From positions 62,001-126,000 of the forward strand of contig JAFRSW010000014.1 of assembly GCA_017427385.1 (NCBI GenBank): a DNA stretch of 64,000 bases, written 5' to 3'. The notes under the pieces are model-generated. The model made no database searches, had not been told where the DNA came from, and was given only the letters and a program-made list of their open reading frames with translations. The stretch is from Bacteroidales bacterium. Lineage in GTDB: Bacteria > Bacteroidota > Bacteroidia > Bacteroidales > UBA932. Each line of letters starts with the position of its first letter. Position 1 is the stretch's first letter. Shown here piece by piece: positions 24,746 through 35,219 of the stretch. The position numbers were made by a program, and so were the translations under genes.

Positions 24746-27700
24746 ATCACCTTTAAAACTGGCCTTGCTCTTCCTGCTGCTTTTTGCAGGGGGAGCGGGG
24801 TTCGTTTTGTTCGGGCAGACGCCCCGAACCTTGAAAGGTAAGGTCGTGGATGACAACGGAGAAAGCGTGCCCGGAGCGTTCGTTTTCGTAAAGGGGACGC
24901 AAAATGGCACGATGACCGATGCGGATGGAAACTATGAACTCCCCAATGTCACAGAGGGCGTAACCATCGCGGCCTCTTTCATTGGCTTCGATGATTTCGA
25001 GGCGGTGCTCGGTAAACAGGGCACCCTCAACATCGTGCTGAGAATAGGAAGCGAGCAGTTGGAAGAGGTCGTGCTGGTGGCATACGGCGCACAGAAAAAG
25101 GTATCCGTCACCGGATCGATTGCGGCCGTGCAGACCAAGGATATCACTGTCAGTTCCTCTCCGAACCTGTCTGCCGCCCTCAGCGGAAAGTTGCCCGGTC
25201 TTACCACCATCCAGTCGAACGGACGGCCCGGAGGCGATGATATCGCCCTCTACCTCAGGGGTGCCGGTACGACTAACGGCTCCAGCCCCCTTATCCTTAT
25301 AGACGGGGTGCCGCGGGACAATATCAGCAACCTCGATGCCAATGAGGTGGCCTCCATCTCCATACTTAAGGATGCATCCGCCACGGCCGTTTTCGGTGTG
25401 CGGGGTGCGAATGGCGTAATACTGATCACCACACGACGCGGTGAAGAAGGCTCCATGCATCTGAGCGCCACAGCGGATTTCTCGCTGCAGAGCTTCATTA
25501 CCGAAGTGGACCGCATCCATTCCTGGGAATTCGCCGAACTGCGCAACCAGGCCTCCCGCAACGATGGTGTGGAAGAGAGCATGTTGCCCTACACTCAGTA
25601 CATGATCGACAAGTACCGCAAGGGAGACGACCCTATCTTCTATCCGGACCGTGATGTCTGGAGGGAGATGTTTTATCAGTTCGCTCCCCAGGAAAGAATC
25701 AACGTAAATGCATCCGGGGGCAGCAAGCAACTCAAGTTCTTCGTGAACGTGGGCTTCGTGAACCAGGGGGGAATGGGTAAGAACGAGGGGCAGGACGTGC
25801 TCGGATACGATCCTACCTTCAAGCTTAACCGTTATTCCTTCAGGTCCAATCTGGATTATCAGATCACGCCTTCCTTCAAGTTGTCGGCAAATGTAGGTAC
25901 ATATCTCGACCGGGTTGGGTCACCGACCTATAACATCCTCAGCCTGGGCAGCATGACCGCGTTCATGCAGCAGCTTGTGCTCCGCACCTGGGAGACCCCT
26001 CCCAGCCAGCCCGGTCCTGTCACCATGCCCGGTTACGGGGTTCCGGCGAACGAGATCGTAAGCCAGCCTTCATGGGACTATAACGCATATGCGCTGGCGA
26101 ACAGTTTCGGCTTCCTGAGGGAGACTAAAATCAAGATGAACACCTCGCTCATCGCGGACTGGAAACTGGACTCCATAACAAAGGGACTCAGCACCAAGTT
26201 CATGGTCTCGTACGACTCTTTCGGAGAAACCAACCTCAACGGCGTACGCACCTTCGATACCTATGCCGCAACGGTAGGCATGTCGGAGGGCAGCAACAGT
26301 TTCTATACCGCTTCGAGAAGCAATCAGAACGGAGCCATCACTCTTAGCAAGAGCGTGGCTTCCCGCTATTATCTGAACCTGCAGTATTCGCTCAATTATG
26401 CACGCACCTTTGGTGGCAAGCACGATGTGACAGGAATGTTCCTCCTGCAGAGGGATAACTGGCAGAAAGCCGGGGCAGACCTTCCGTACAACATCCTGGG
26501 CTTTTCGGGACGCGTAACCTACGGCTATGATAACCGCTATTTCGCGGAATTCAATGCCGGATACAACGGGAGCGAGCAGTTTGCGAAGGAGCACCGTTTC
26601 GGCTTCTTCCCTGCCGTGTCTGCCAGCTGGGTGGTGAGCAACGAAGATTTCCTGCAGGGCAATCCGGTGATTTCCAGTTTGAAACTGAGGGCTTCCTACG
26701 GCCTCGTCGGTAATGACAGCCTGGGCAGCGACCGCTTCCTTTACATAAGTGAACTTTCGCTTGCAAATTCGGGTCCCATGTCTTCCCTCGGCTATGGTAA
26801 GTATATAGTGCAGGGTAAGATAGGCAATGAGGAGCTCAGTTGGGAAATCGCCCGCAAGCAGAATTACGGCATCGATATCCAGCTCTTCCAGCAGTTCAAC
26901 GTGTCTGTGGATGTTTTCCGCGAGTATCGCGACCATATCCTTCTCACCCGCGGAACTGTTCCCGAGCTTCAGGGAGTGCCGCTCGACAATCTGCCCAAGA
27001 TGAACATGGGTGTGATTGAGAACCACGGATTCGAAGTGGATGCATCGTGGAACAAGCGTTTCTCAAAGACCGCCCGCGTGACGCTGAAGGGCAATTTCGG
27101 GTATAACAAGAATACGCAGATATCGATGGACGAGGCTATCCTTCCCGAATCGTATGCCTACCGTCACCGCAATGAAGGCTATTCCATCGGCCAGTGCTGG
27201 GGTTATCTGATCGATTATTCCAACGGCAACGGTTACATCAACACCCAGGAAGAACTGGATAATCTGCCTACCTACAATGTGGGTGGCACCCCGCGCCTTG
27301 GCGACTTCAAGTATGTGGACGTGAACGGAGACAATGTCATAGACGAGAAGGACATCAGCCCTATCGGCTACAGCACCATTCCCCGCATAACCTATGGATT
27401 CACGGCTACGGGGACTTTCAGGGGATTTGACGCTACGGTAGTGATTTCCGGTATCGCGAAGGCCTCCAGGGCCTACAACATCCGCGGTGTCACCGAGTTT
27501 GCCGGCACCGGCTTCTACACGGGTGCTCATCTGCATGCATGGACCAAGGAACGCTACGAGAACGGGGAACAGATTCTGTATCCCGCCCTTGGCGTGACCT
27601 CCGGCTGCAGCATTCAGGCGAACAGCTACTTCATAATGGACCGCTCTTTCTGCAGGCTTAAGTCTGTGGAAATCGGCTATACCCTTCCGAAGAAGGTCTT

Positions 27701-27863
27701 GAAGAAAGCCGGACTTGAGCGGCTGAGGCTTTATGTGAATGCGAACAATCTGTTCACAATCAAGAATATGCCTATCAGCCACATAGATCCCGAGCAGAGC
27801 TCTCCCCAGACTTATCCTCTCACGCGAACAGTTTCCCTGGGCGCAAATATTGGTTTTAATTGA
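24735..27863 (+). CDS. SusC/RagA-type TonB-dependent transporter 1
   Basis: 1042 residues. Signal peptide (1-27); carboxypeptidase-regulatory-like domain (about 31-110; TLKGKVVDDNGESVPGAFV, split family pattern VVDDNGESVPGA and TDADGNYEL); TonB-box region EEVVLVAYGAQKK (about 112-124); plug (about 125-235; GVRGANGVILITTRRG); and a 22-strand barrel ending in SLGANIGFN. It imports oligosaccharides through the outer membrane with its SusD partner, which overlaps by one base. There is no N-terminal secretin/STN domain, so it does not signal to an anti-sigma factor. Confidence 0.95.
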   Translation: MLTKSPLKLALLFLLLFAGGAGFVLFGQTPRTLKGKVVDDNGESVPGAFVFVKGTQNGTMTDADGNYELPNVTEGVTIAASFIGFDDFEAVLGKQGTLNIVLRIGSEQLEEVVLVAYGAQKKVSVTGSIAAVQTKDITVSSSPNLSAALSGKLPGLTTIQSNGRPGGDDIALYLRGAGTTNGSSPLILIDGVPRDNISNLDANEVASISILKDASATAVFGVRGANGVILITTRRGEEGSMHLSATADFSLQSFITEVDRIHSWEFAELRNQASRNDGVEESMLPYTQYMIDKYRKGDDPIFYPDRDVWREMFYQFAPQERINVNASGGSKQLKFFVNVGFVNQGGMGKNEGQDVLGYDPTFKLNRYSFRSNLDYQITPSFKLSANVGTYLDRVGSPTYNILSLGSMTAFMQQLVLRTWETPPSQPGPVTMPGYGVPANEIVSQPSWDYNAYALANSFGFLRETKIKMNTSLIADWKLDSITKGLSTKFMVSYDSFGETNLNGVRTFDTYAATVGMSEGSNSFYTASRSNQNGAITLSKSVASRYYLNLQYSLNYARTFGGKHDVTGMFLLQRDNWQKAGADLPYNILGFSGRVTYGYDNRYFAEFNAGYNGSEQFAKEHRFGFFPAVSASWVVSNEDFLQGNPVISSLKLRASYGLVGNDSLGSDRFLYISELSLANSGPMSSLGYGKYIVQGKIGNEELSWEIARKQNYGIDIQLFQQFNVSVDVFREYRDHILLTRGTVPELQGVPLDNLPKMNMGVIENHGFEVDASWNKRFSKTARVTLKGNFGYNKNTQISMDEAILPESYAYRHRNEGYSIGQCWGYLIDYSNGNGYINTQEELDNLPTYNVGGTPRLGDFKYVDVNGDNVIDEKDISPIGYSTIPRITYGFTATGTFRGFDATVVISGIAKASRAYNIRGVTEFAGTGFYTGAHLHAWTKERYENGEQILYPALGVTSGCSIQANSYFIMDRSFCRLKSVEIGYTLPKKVLKKAGLERLRLYVNANNLFTIKNMPISHIDPEQSSPQTYPLTRTVSLGANIGFN

Positions 27864-29737
27864 TGCAGAGAGTTATGAAAAGAGTTATTGAAATTCTGAT
27901 TGCCATTGTTGCTGCAAGCTTCGTATGCTCCTGCGCCGATGTCATGGACAAAGCTCCCGACGGGAATATGACCATGAACGATGTCCTCAAGGATCCTTAT
28001 CAGGTTGAGGCCTTGTTGAACACCTGCTACAAGAACATCCCTACAAAGGGTTACAACTATCATATGCACTGCCCGCTTCCCACTTGCACGAGCGACGAAG
28101 GATGGAGCAGCGATGAAGGCCAGGGCGGTCCTGTAGGGCGCGTCTACAACAATGCGAATTCCGCCTCCAGCCACAAGACCAGGGATGCATGGAATTCCTC
28201 TGCCGACGGCACCCCGAAAGATGCCAATGGCTGGAACGGGAACTGCGATTACTGGGAGCGTTTCTGGGGCCAGATACATCTCTGCAACCAGTTCCTCGAA
28301 CTCATTCCGAACGCTGCAGTGAGGAGTGAGCAGGCGCGTTCCCGGATGACTGCTGAAGCGCATCTGCTTCGCGCATTTTTCTATTCCGAGCTTATCAAAT
28401 GGTTCGGAAAAGTGCCTGTCATAGATTATGTGCTCCCGCTGGATTACGATTATTCCCAGTTGAAGCGTCAGCCGGTTTATGAGGCTGTACAGCTTATCTG
28501 CCAGGATTGTGATGCTGCTATCGCCTGTGACGACCTTCCCTGGAGGATAACCGAGCCGGATGAGGCCGGACGCATGAACAAGGCACTGGCATACACCCTC
28601 AAGGGCGTAATGCTCATGTTTGCCGCCAGCCCCCTGTTCAACGAGGGTGAAGACCATTGGGAAGAGGCCTACCAGGCTTGCAAGACTGCCGTTACCGAAC
28701 TCAAGGCCAACGGCTATGAACTCTTCACTACATGCACGGAGAAGAGCACCTTCGAGAAGTTCCCCGAGATGGCTCCGGGCAGCGCCTTCCATCAGCTGGC
28801 CTGCCGCAGCCTCGACTATTCGGCCGACCCGGTGGACAAAGAAACTATCTATGAGCACTACACCTACATAGACGGCCGCGTGTGGCATATCGGATTCATA
28901 GGCAATGAAAGCGGAGCATACAAGGTTGAGACCTGCCCTACACAGGAACTGGTGGATGCATTCGAAACCACCGACGGGCAGCCTATCCTCAATCTTGAGA
29001 AGCCGTATTTGGACGACATGCACCTGCAGCCTAACTTCAATACGGCTAATACGCTCTACGATGAGCAGAATCCTTATGCCAACAGGGATCCCAGGTTCTA
29101 TTCTACCGTCATGACCAACGGACAGCAGTTCATTTGGAACAATGTCACTATCACCTTCGAGCCATTCGAAGGCGGTAGGCACGCGATATCCCTGACAAAA
29201 AGCGAGCGAAAGTACACCCGCACAGGTTACATCGCCCGCAAGTTCATCGACCCGCTCACTTGCCAGAACCACGATGTACGCGGGCCGTGCTGGCAGTACT
29301 ATCGCCTCGGGGAACTTCTCCTCGACCTGGCGGAGTGCGCCTGCGAGGCCGGGCATCTGGATGAAGCCAAAGCCGCAGTCGACGAGGTTCGTGCCCGGGT
29401 GAATATGCCCGCGCTGCCCACAGGCATGAACAAAGACCAGATGCGTCTGAGGGTTCGTGCCGAGCGCCGCGTCGAACTTGCCTGGGAAGAGAACCGCTAC
29501 TTCGATCTCCGCCGCTGGTGCAAGCCCGACGGTGACATGTATGAAACCTGCGCACATCTTACAGGAATGCGTCCCATCAAACAGACGGACGGTTCCTTCA
29601 AGTATGAGCGCTATGCAATTCAGGAGGCCGCCCGCGGAGGTTATGAAAACCGCGACCTGCTCCTTCCCCTGCCCACAGCGGAAGCGGCACGTCTGGAAAC
29701 CGCCACAGGTGTGAACTGGCAGAACCCCGGTTGGTAG
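27863..29737 (+). CDS. SusD/RagB-family glycan-binding lipoprotein 1
   Basis: 624 residues from ATG 27863 (TGATG overlap with susC); ATG 27875 is also possible. Lipobox FVCSC. The family TPR-like fold is supported by AHLLRAFFYSELIKWFGKVPVID and the C-terminal RVELAWEENRYFDLRRW and LLPLPTAEAARL (shortened here). It caps the SusC barrel and binds the glycan outside the cell. The end VNWQNPGW is also shared by the second SusD. Confidence 0.94.
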   Translation: MQRVMKRVIEILIAIVAASFVCSCADVMDKAPDGNMTMNDVLKDPYQVEALLNTCYKNIPTKGYNYHMHCPLPTCTSDEGWSSDEGQGGPVGRVYNNANSASSHKTRDAWNSSADGTPKDANGWNGNCDYWERFWGQIHLCNQFLELIPNAAVRSEQARSRMTAEAHLLRAFFYSELIKWFGKVPVIDYVLPLDYDYSQLKRQPVYEAVQLICQDCDAAIACDDLPWRITEPDEAGRMNKALAYTLKGVMLMFAASPLFNEGEDHWEEAYQACKTAVTELKANGYELFTTCTEKSTFEKFPEMAPGSAFHQLACRSLDYSADPVDKETIYEHYTYIDGRVWHIGFIGNESGAYKVETCPTQELVDAFETTDGQPILNLEKPYLDDMHLQPNFNTANTLYDEQNPYANRDPRFYSTVMTNGQQFIWNNVTITFEPFEGGRHAISLTKSERKYTRTGYIARKFIDPLTCQNHDVRGPCWQYYRLGELLLDLAECACEAGHLDEAKAAVDEVRARVNMPALPTGMNKDQMRLRVRAERRVELAWEENRYFDLRRWCKPDGDMYETCAHLTGMRPIKQTDGSFKYERYAIQEAARGGYENRDLLLPLPTAEAARLETATGVNWQNPGW

Positions 29738-29749
29738 GAGGCAACGATT

Positions 29750-32602
29750 ATGAAAAGACAGTTATTTATACTAACAGTTCTCTTTACGCTGTTGCCGGTC
29801 TGCCGCCTGCATGCGCAGGGCGCCGATTCTCTGGCATATCTGCATTCCCCGCTGATGTTCATTCCCGGCACGGAAACTGCCGGAGCGGTAAGCTCGGTCG
29901 ACGGGCAGACTCTCCGGAAGTTCCCCGTCGCTGGGCTTCAGCACACACTGCCCGGCCTTCTGTCCGGTCTTACCACCATGACCAGCCAGTGGGAGCCAGG
30001 GAACGCCACCGGGACTTCCGGACTCACCAGCATAGGCATGACGATGCTGGTGCGCGGCCTTTCTTCCATTCACGGTTATAATAATGTGCTGATCATCATC
30101 GACGGCATGATATGTCCCAGTTCGAACTGGGTATACATCATGCCCAACGAGGTTGAGTCCATTACGGTGGTTAAGGATGCCGCGTCCGCTTCCATATATG
30201 GAATACAGGGTGCGAACGGAGTCATCTACATCACCACCAAGAAGGGATTTGAAGGCAAGATGCGCATCGATGCCCGCGTGGATCAGAGCGTTCAGCAGAT
30301 GACCCGTCGCCCGGAGATGATTCATTCGTGGGAATATGCCTCCATGCGCAACGAAGCCGCCGCCAACGACGGACTCGGCGCGTATTCGCAGTTCTCGGCG
30401 GAAGCCATCGAGAATTACCGTTCCGGGGCATCTGAACTCTATCCCGACAACGACTGGTACAGCATGTACGTGCGTCCTCTCACTTCGCTGACACGCACGT
30501 CGGTGAATGTGTCTGGAGGAAACTCCAAGGTAAGGTATTTCACCGACCTGAACTACATGTACCAGCAGTCTCCCATAAAATCGGCCCACGATCCCGCGAG
30601 GGATTACGATCCGGCTGGGAACTACAACTGGTTCGGGATGAGGTCCAACGTGGACATGAACATCAATTCGTGGCTGAGCGCATGGCTGCGCCTCTCTGCA
30701 AACGTGCAGAGGGACAAGCGTTCCCGCTACAAGGCGACCAGCCTTTACGCCAGCGTATTGAACATCCCTCCTACCGTTTACGGACCTTTGACTCCCGTGA
30801 TAGACGACCCGGCCGATCCCGCTTATGAATCTAGCAATCAGGTTGTTGCAACGGATTCCGAAAGGAGCCCGATTTACGGCCAGATCAACCGTAGCGGATA
30901 CGGAAAGGACCTCTACACCACCGTCACGGCCCAGTCCGGGGTGAGGGCGGATCTTTCCGGAATCATCAAGGGCCTCGGGGCCGGTGTGGATTTCAACTAC
31001 CAGACCTACACCAAGCGCGGCCTGCACACCTACCAGAACTACGAGACCTGGATTCAGAGTTCTTCCGATGCACTGAACTTCACACAGCTCGGTTCTACCG
31101 AAAACTCGCCCCTGTCGTATGGCCGTTCTTCCACCTTCTATTATCATATGGATATAGGCGGGCAGATAAGCTACGACAGGAATTTCGGCGACCTGACCGT
31201 CAATGCGAAGTCCTATATCCTCTATCAGCGCAAAGAGCTCGAAGCAACGTCCGGAAGCGCCGCGCTGCCCTATAAGAGGGAAACCCTGGGCGCTACGGCC
31301 ACAATCGGTTACGGCAACCGCTTCTTCCTAAAGGGAGATATCGCCTATGCAGGAAGCGAGCAGTTCGCACCGGAGCACAGGTATATAGCCACTCCCGGTG
31401 TTTCTGCATCGTGGATAGCATCCAACGAGGAATTCCTGAAGGGGGTTTCGGCTCTGGATTATCTGAAGGTGCGTGCGTCCTACGGCCTTACTGCAAATGA
31501 CGTCATCAGTTCTTCCCGATTCCTTTATCTGGATTATGTCACATACTCCGGAGCGGAAGGCCTGCGCGGAAATCCTAACCTCAGTGCGGAAGTCACGAAG
31601 GGAGTGAACGTCGGCTTTGATGCCAAGGTGCTCAAGTCCCTGTCCGTATCGTTCGACTGGTTCAGCAACCGTTGCGACAATATGCTGGTCTCCAGCTCAT
31701 CAACAGTGCCTATCTATCAGGGAGTAGCCCTGAACTACTATCCTTATACCAATTCCGGCAGGATGGTGAATAAAGGATATGAGGTTTCAGCTACTTTCGA
31801 CCGCACCCTCGGCAGCGGGATGGAACTGGAATTCGGAGCGAATTTCAGCCATGCCCGCAACAAGGTCATAAGTGTCGGTGAGGCTGCCTACGGAGATGAT
31901 TACGTTTATAAGTATCATACCGAGGGCTATCCTTACGGACAGGAGTGGGGATTCCTGGTGGATTACAGCAATGGCACCGGAATGTACAATTTTGCTTCCG
32001 AAATAGCCGCCAGCGGCAAGACCTATGCTTTCGGCACACCGAGGCCGGGCGACCTGATCTATCAGGACCTGAACGGAGACAATGTCATAGACGAAAGGGA
32101 CTATGCTCCTATTGGCAATACCCGGTTCCCTGAGTACAATTATGGCTTCTTCGGTGGATTAAAGTACAGGGGATTCGAGTTCTCCTTCCTATTCCAGGGC
32201 GCTGCGAAGTATTCCGCCGTGCTGTCGGGAGCCGGACTTTACGAAACGGCTTATGACGGCATCTATTCGGAATGGCACAAGCATGCCTGGACTGTGGAAC
32301 GCTGGAACAACGGCGAGGATATTACCTATCCAGCCCTGTCGCTTTCTACCAGCACCAATCACCGAACATCCGATTTCTTCGTCAGGGATCTGAGCCACAT
32401 CAGGCTGAAGAACGTTGAACTTGCATATACGCTTCCGGAGAAACTCACCGGCAGCATAGGCACGGTGCGCGTTTGCCTGAGTGGACAGAACCTGTTCACA
32501 CTCGACCGTCTGGGCCTCGATTGCATCGACCCTGAATCCACTTCGATTACTGATTTCAAGCCCTTCCGGGTGTATAACCTTGGCGTAAGCCTGACATTCT
32601 AG
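29750..32602 (+). CDS. SusC/RagA-type transporter 2, lacking the N-terminal regulatory-like domain
   Basis: 950 residues with a signal peptide ending LHAQG (about 23). Mature residues begin almost directly with a plug-like segment (QHTLPGLLSGL, VLIIIDGM, YGIQGANGVIYITTKKG), so the CarboxypepD_reg-like extension of SusC 1 is missing and no EEVVV-type TonB box is seen before the plug. The barrel and C-terminus (YNLGVSLTF) look complete. It may use a divergent TonB box in the region about 30-60, or pair functionally with SusC 1. Its SusD partner follows after 6 bp. Confidence 0.9.
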   Translation: MKRQLFILTVLFTLLPVCRLHAQGADSLAYLHSPLMFIPGTETAGAVSSVDGQTLRKFPVAGLQHTLPGLLSGLTTMTSQWEPGNATGTSGLTSIGMTMLVRGLSSIHGYNNVLIIIDGMICPSSNWVYIMPNEVESITVVKDAASASIYGIQGANGVIYITTKKGFEGKMRIDARVDQSVQQMTRRPEMIHSWEYASMRNEAAANDGLGAYSQFSAEAIENYRSGASELYPDNDWYSMYVRPLTSLTRTSVNVSGGNSKVRYFTDLNYMYQQSPIKSAHDPARDYDPAGNYNWFGMRSNVDMNINSWLSAWLRLSANVQRDKRSRYKATSLYASVLNIPPTVYGPLTPVIDDPADPAYESSNQVVATDSERSPIYGQINRSGYGKDLYTTVTAQSGVRADLSGIIKGLGAGVDFNYQTYTKRGLHTYQNYETWIQSSSDALNFTQLGSTENSPLSYGRSSTFYYHMDIGGQISYDRNFGDLTVNAKSYILYQRKELEATSGSAALPYKRETLGATATIGYGNRFFLKGDIAYAGSEQFAPEHRYIATPGVSASWIASNEEFLKGVSALDYLKVRASYGLTANDVISSSRFLYLDYVTYSGAEGLRGNPNLSAEVTKGVNVGFDAKVLKSLSVSFDWFSNRCDNMLVSSSSTVPIYQGVALNYYPYTNSGRMVNKGYEVSATFDRTLGSGMELEFGANFSHARNKVISVGEAAYGDDYVYKYHTEGYPYGQEWGFLVDYSNGTGMYNFASEIAASGKTYAFGTPRPGDLIYQDLNGDNVIDERDYAPIGNTRFPEYNYGFFGGLKYRGFEFSFLFQGAAKYSAVLSGAGLYETAYDGIYSEWHKHAWTVERWNNGEDITYPALSLSTSTNHRTSDFFVRDLSHIRLKNVELAYTLPEKLTGSIGTVRVCLSGQNLFTLDRLGLDCIDPESTSITDFKPFRVYNLGVSLTF

Positions 32603-32608
32603 ACAGTT

Positions 32609-34408
32609 ATGATAAAGATATTCTACACAATAATTGCTTTTGTCGCGCTTTCCCTCACGGGTTGTGCAAACCTCGACATTGAACCGGACGGACGGGTCAA
32701 TTATCAGGCTATTTTCGGCAAGTACAGGCTCACTGTGAATTACTTGAATACCTGCAGGAAATATCTGATAGATCCCGGATTAACGTACAACAATACGTTT
32801 CTGGCTTCCTTCTGCGACGAAGCGCAGGATGCCAGCGACAACGAAGGAACCCTGAAGGACTGGTACGATGGATTCGGCTCTGCCGCCAGCTTCCCCCTGA
32901 CGGCGGAAACCGATTTCTGGACACATTATTACAACGGAATCTATTACTGCAATAATTTCCTTTCCCTGATAAACGATCCGGAAGTCGCCACTTATGATTA
33001 TGAACCTCTGGAAAAGACAGGATGGATAGCAGAGATCACGGTCCTGAGGGCATATTATCACCTGCAACTCCTCAAACGCTACGGCAGGATACCCATCATG
33101 GACCATGTGTATGACATCCCCCACGATTTCTCCAAGGACAAGAGGGAGAGCATCGAGGCCTGCGTGGATTTCATAATAGGCAGCTGTGATGAAGCCCTGG
33201 CTTCCGACGAGGGTAACGAGTCCATCGGTTTCAGGTGGGATGTTTCCGCCAGCGAGCGGAAGACTGTGCTGAGCAGGGCATTTGCGTGGGCCGTGAAGTC
33301 CCAGGCCGCCCTCTTTGCAGCCAGCCCTCTGTTCTACGAGGATGGGAGCAAATATACATGGGATTATGTCGCGACAATCTGCAAAGAGGCTCTCGACCAG
33401 TGTCTTGCGCACGGATATGCCCTTTATAACACAGTCCCTGCAGCTACTGCGGCCTTGAGCCCTTATGATTATTATTTCATGACGGTCTATGGCACCTGGG
33501 ACAAGGAAACCATCTTTGAATCCAGCGCGGAGGCAAAAGTCTGGCAGTATGCGGGCATGCCCACTACTACCGGTGCATCCAAGGCAGGATCCTGCCCGAC
33601 CCAGGAACTTGTGGACGCGTATGAGACCAAGGACGGAGTGCCGGTCCTTAATCTGGCAAAGCCGTACCTCGATGACGCCCATACCCAGCCGAACTACAAC
33701 ACGGCCAATACCCTGTACAACAAGAACAACCCCTATCTGAACCGGGATCCCCGATTCTACTCTACGGTGTACTACAACGGCTGCAACCGCTACCTGACGG
33801 AAAGCACGACCAAGGTGAACACCTACGTGGGTGCAGATTGCGGCATTTCTAACGATGTTACCGTGAGGCGCTACACACGTACGGGGTACTATCTCCGCAA
33901 ATTCAACAATCCGGCCTCTTCTTCCGTGAGCGGAACGGACGGCTATATGCCTGTCTTCCGCCTGGCTGAACTCTACCTCAACTTCGCGGAAGCTGCAGGA
34001 GAATCTGTCGGTGCCGATACGCCCGTATCTTCGACCGTTGCGGGATCTGCCGCAATGACTGCCCGCGAGGCTGTGAATGCGGTCCGTGCACGTGTCGGGA
34101 TGCCAGGCCTACCCACAGGCCTCGACAAGACGACGTTCATCCAGCGCTATCGCAACGAACGCAGGGTCGAACTCGCTTTCGAAGAGCATCGTTTCTTCGA
34201 CGTGCGGCGTTGGAAGATCCTGTCGGAAACGGACTCTGCGGTGAGCGGCATGAAGATTACGAAGAACGGCGCGAACTACACTTATGAGAGGATATCTTTC
34301 CCCCGTCAGACTGGCGCAGATCGGTATCTCCTTTTCCCGTTGGAGCAGTCGGAGGTCAACAAGATGACCCAGGCTACAGGTGTTGATTGGCAAAACCCAG
34401 GATGGTAA
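32609..34408 (+). CDS. SusD/RagB-family glycan-binding lipoprotein 2
   Basis: 599 residues, lipobox SLTGC. Family features: AEITVLRAYYHLQLLKRYGRIP (shorter core LRAYYHLQLLKRYG), FRLAELYLNFAEAAG, RNERRVELAFEEHRFFDVRRW (core RVELAFEEHRFFDVRRW). It is the likely partner of SusC 2. Similar to SusD 1 in its C-terminal part, including GVDWQNPGW, which supports duplication of a SusC/SusD unit. Confidence 0.94.
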   Translation: MIKIFYTIIAFVALSLTGCANLDIEPDGRVNYQAIFGKYRLTVNYLNTCRKYLIDPGLTYNNTFLASFCDEAQDASDNEGTLKDWYDGFGSAASFPLTAETDFWTHYYNGIYYCNNFLSLINDPEVATYDYEPLEKTGWIAEITVLRAYYHLQLLKRYGRIPIMDHVYDIPHDFSKDKRESIEACVDFIIGSCDEALASDEGNESIGFRWDVSASERKTVLSRAFAWAVKSQAALFAASPLFYEDGSKYTWDYVATICKEALDQCLAHGYALYNTVPAATAALSPYDYYFMTVYGTWDKETIFESSAEAKVWQYAGMPTTTGASKAGSCPTQELVDAYETKDGVPVLNLAKPYLDDAHTQPNYNTANTLYNKNNPYLNRDPRFYSTVYYNGCNRYLTESTTKVNTYVGADCGISNDVTVRRYTRTGYYLRKFNNPASSSVSGTDGYMPVFRLAELYLNFAEAAGESVGADTPVSSTVAGSAAMTAREAVNAVRARVGMPGLPTGLDKTTFIQRYRNERRVELAFEEHRFFDVRRWKILSETDSAVSGMKITKNGANYTYERISFPRQTGADRYLLFPLEQSEVNKMTQATGVDWQNPGW

Positions 34409-34409
34409 A

Positions 34410-35210
34410 ATGAAGAAGTTATACATATTATTCCTTGCAGCGGCCGTAATACTCTCCGGCTGCAGCAAGAAGGCGGCCTGGGGAGACCCGGGAGAAATAT
34501 CCGACATTTCCGCCGAAGGAGTGGAATATGGTGTGAAGGTGATTTTTACGGCCCCTCTGGACCATGAAGATTATTATTATACCCAGATTTCCTACAAGGA
34601 TTCCGACGGCAATCCGCAGAATGTGCGTGTATCACGATTCGATGCGGATGCTAATGGCGTGACAGAAGCTATCGCAGATGGTCTGAATGACATCCGGGAG
34701 TATTCCTTCACGGCCCGGCCATATTCATACGGCGGAGTTGCAGGAACTGCCCTCACTGTAGAAGGAACCCCGATATCACCGGATCAGGTGGGATACCTCC
34801 TGTTCAATATAAGCACGGCGTCGAACAATGCCTCTATCTCCAAGGTTGGGGATTTCGGTTTCCACATCGAGACTACCGGCCTGGACCCCAACGTGCAGAC
34901 AGTTCCCCTGGACCGTCCTATCGAAGGCGGCAAACTGACCTATTACTACAAGGCCAGTGCTGTGGGCGCCGGGCTGCAGATATTCTTCATCCGTTCCGGC
35001 CAGCCTGTCACTACCTGGGCGAAACAGTCTACTCCATATCTCTCTGATGCGCTCGCAACCGTTTCTGAATGGACATATTGCGAAGTGGATCTGAGTGAAT
35101 ATATCAGCCAGTATGGATGGGGTAACACCGGTGACTCACTGCGTCTTGATTTCGGCAATGCCAGCGGTGCAACCATCGATATCGAAAAGATACTGTTCAG
35201 AAAAAAATAA
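34410..35210 (+). CDS. SusE-position lipoprotein of unknown fold
   Basis: 266 residues from ATG 34410, two bases after the susD stop. Lipobox LSGC followed by SKKAAWGDPGEIS. The first 110 residues look like a fibronectin-III-like or DUF4959/4998-type domain found in Bacteroidota PUL lipoproteins (KVIFTAPLDHEDYYYTQI). The second half (about 120-266) is a beta-sandwich (LTYYYKASAVGAGLQIFF and LRLDFGNASG) resembling a carbohydrate-binding module. Probably a surface glycan-binding protein working with the SusC/SusD pair; no catalytic motif. Confidence 0.7.
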   Translation: MKKLYILFLAAAVILSGCSKKAAWGDPGEISDISAEGVEYGVKVIFTAPLDHEDYYYTQISYKDSDGNPQNVRVSRFDADANGVTEAIADGLNDIREYSFTARPYSYGGVAGTALTVEGTPISPDQVGYLLFNISTASNNASISKVGDFGFHIETTGLDPNVQTVPLDRPIEGGKLTYYYKASAVGAGLQIFFIRSGQPVTTWAKQSTPYLSDALATVSEWTYCEVDLSEYISQYGWGNTGDSLRLDFGNASGATIDIEKILFRKK

Positions 35211-35219
35211 TTCTCAGCT

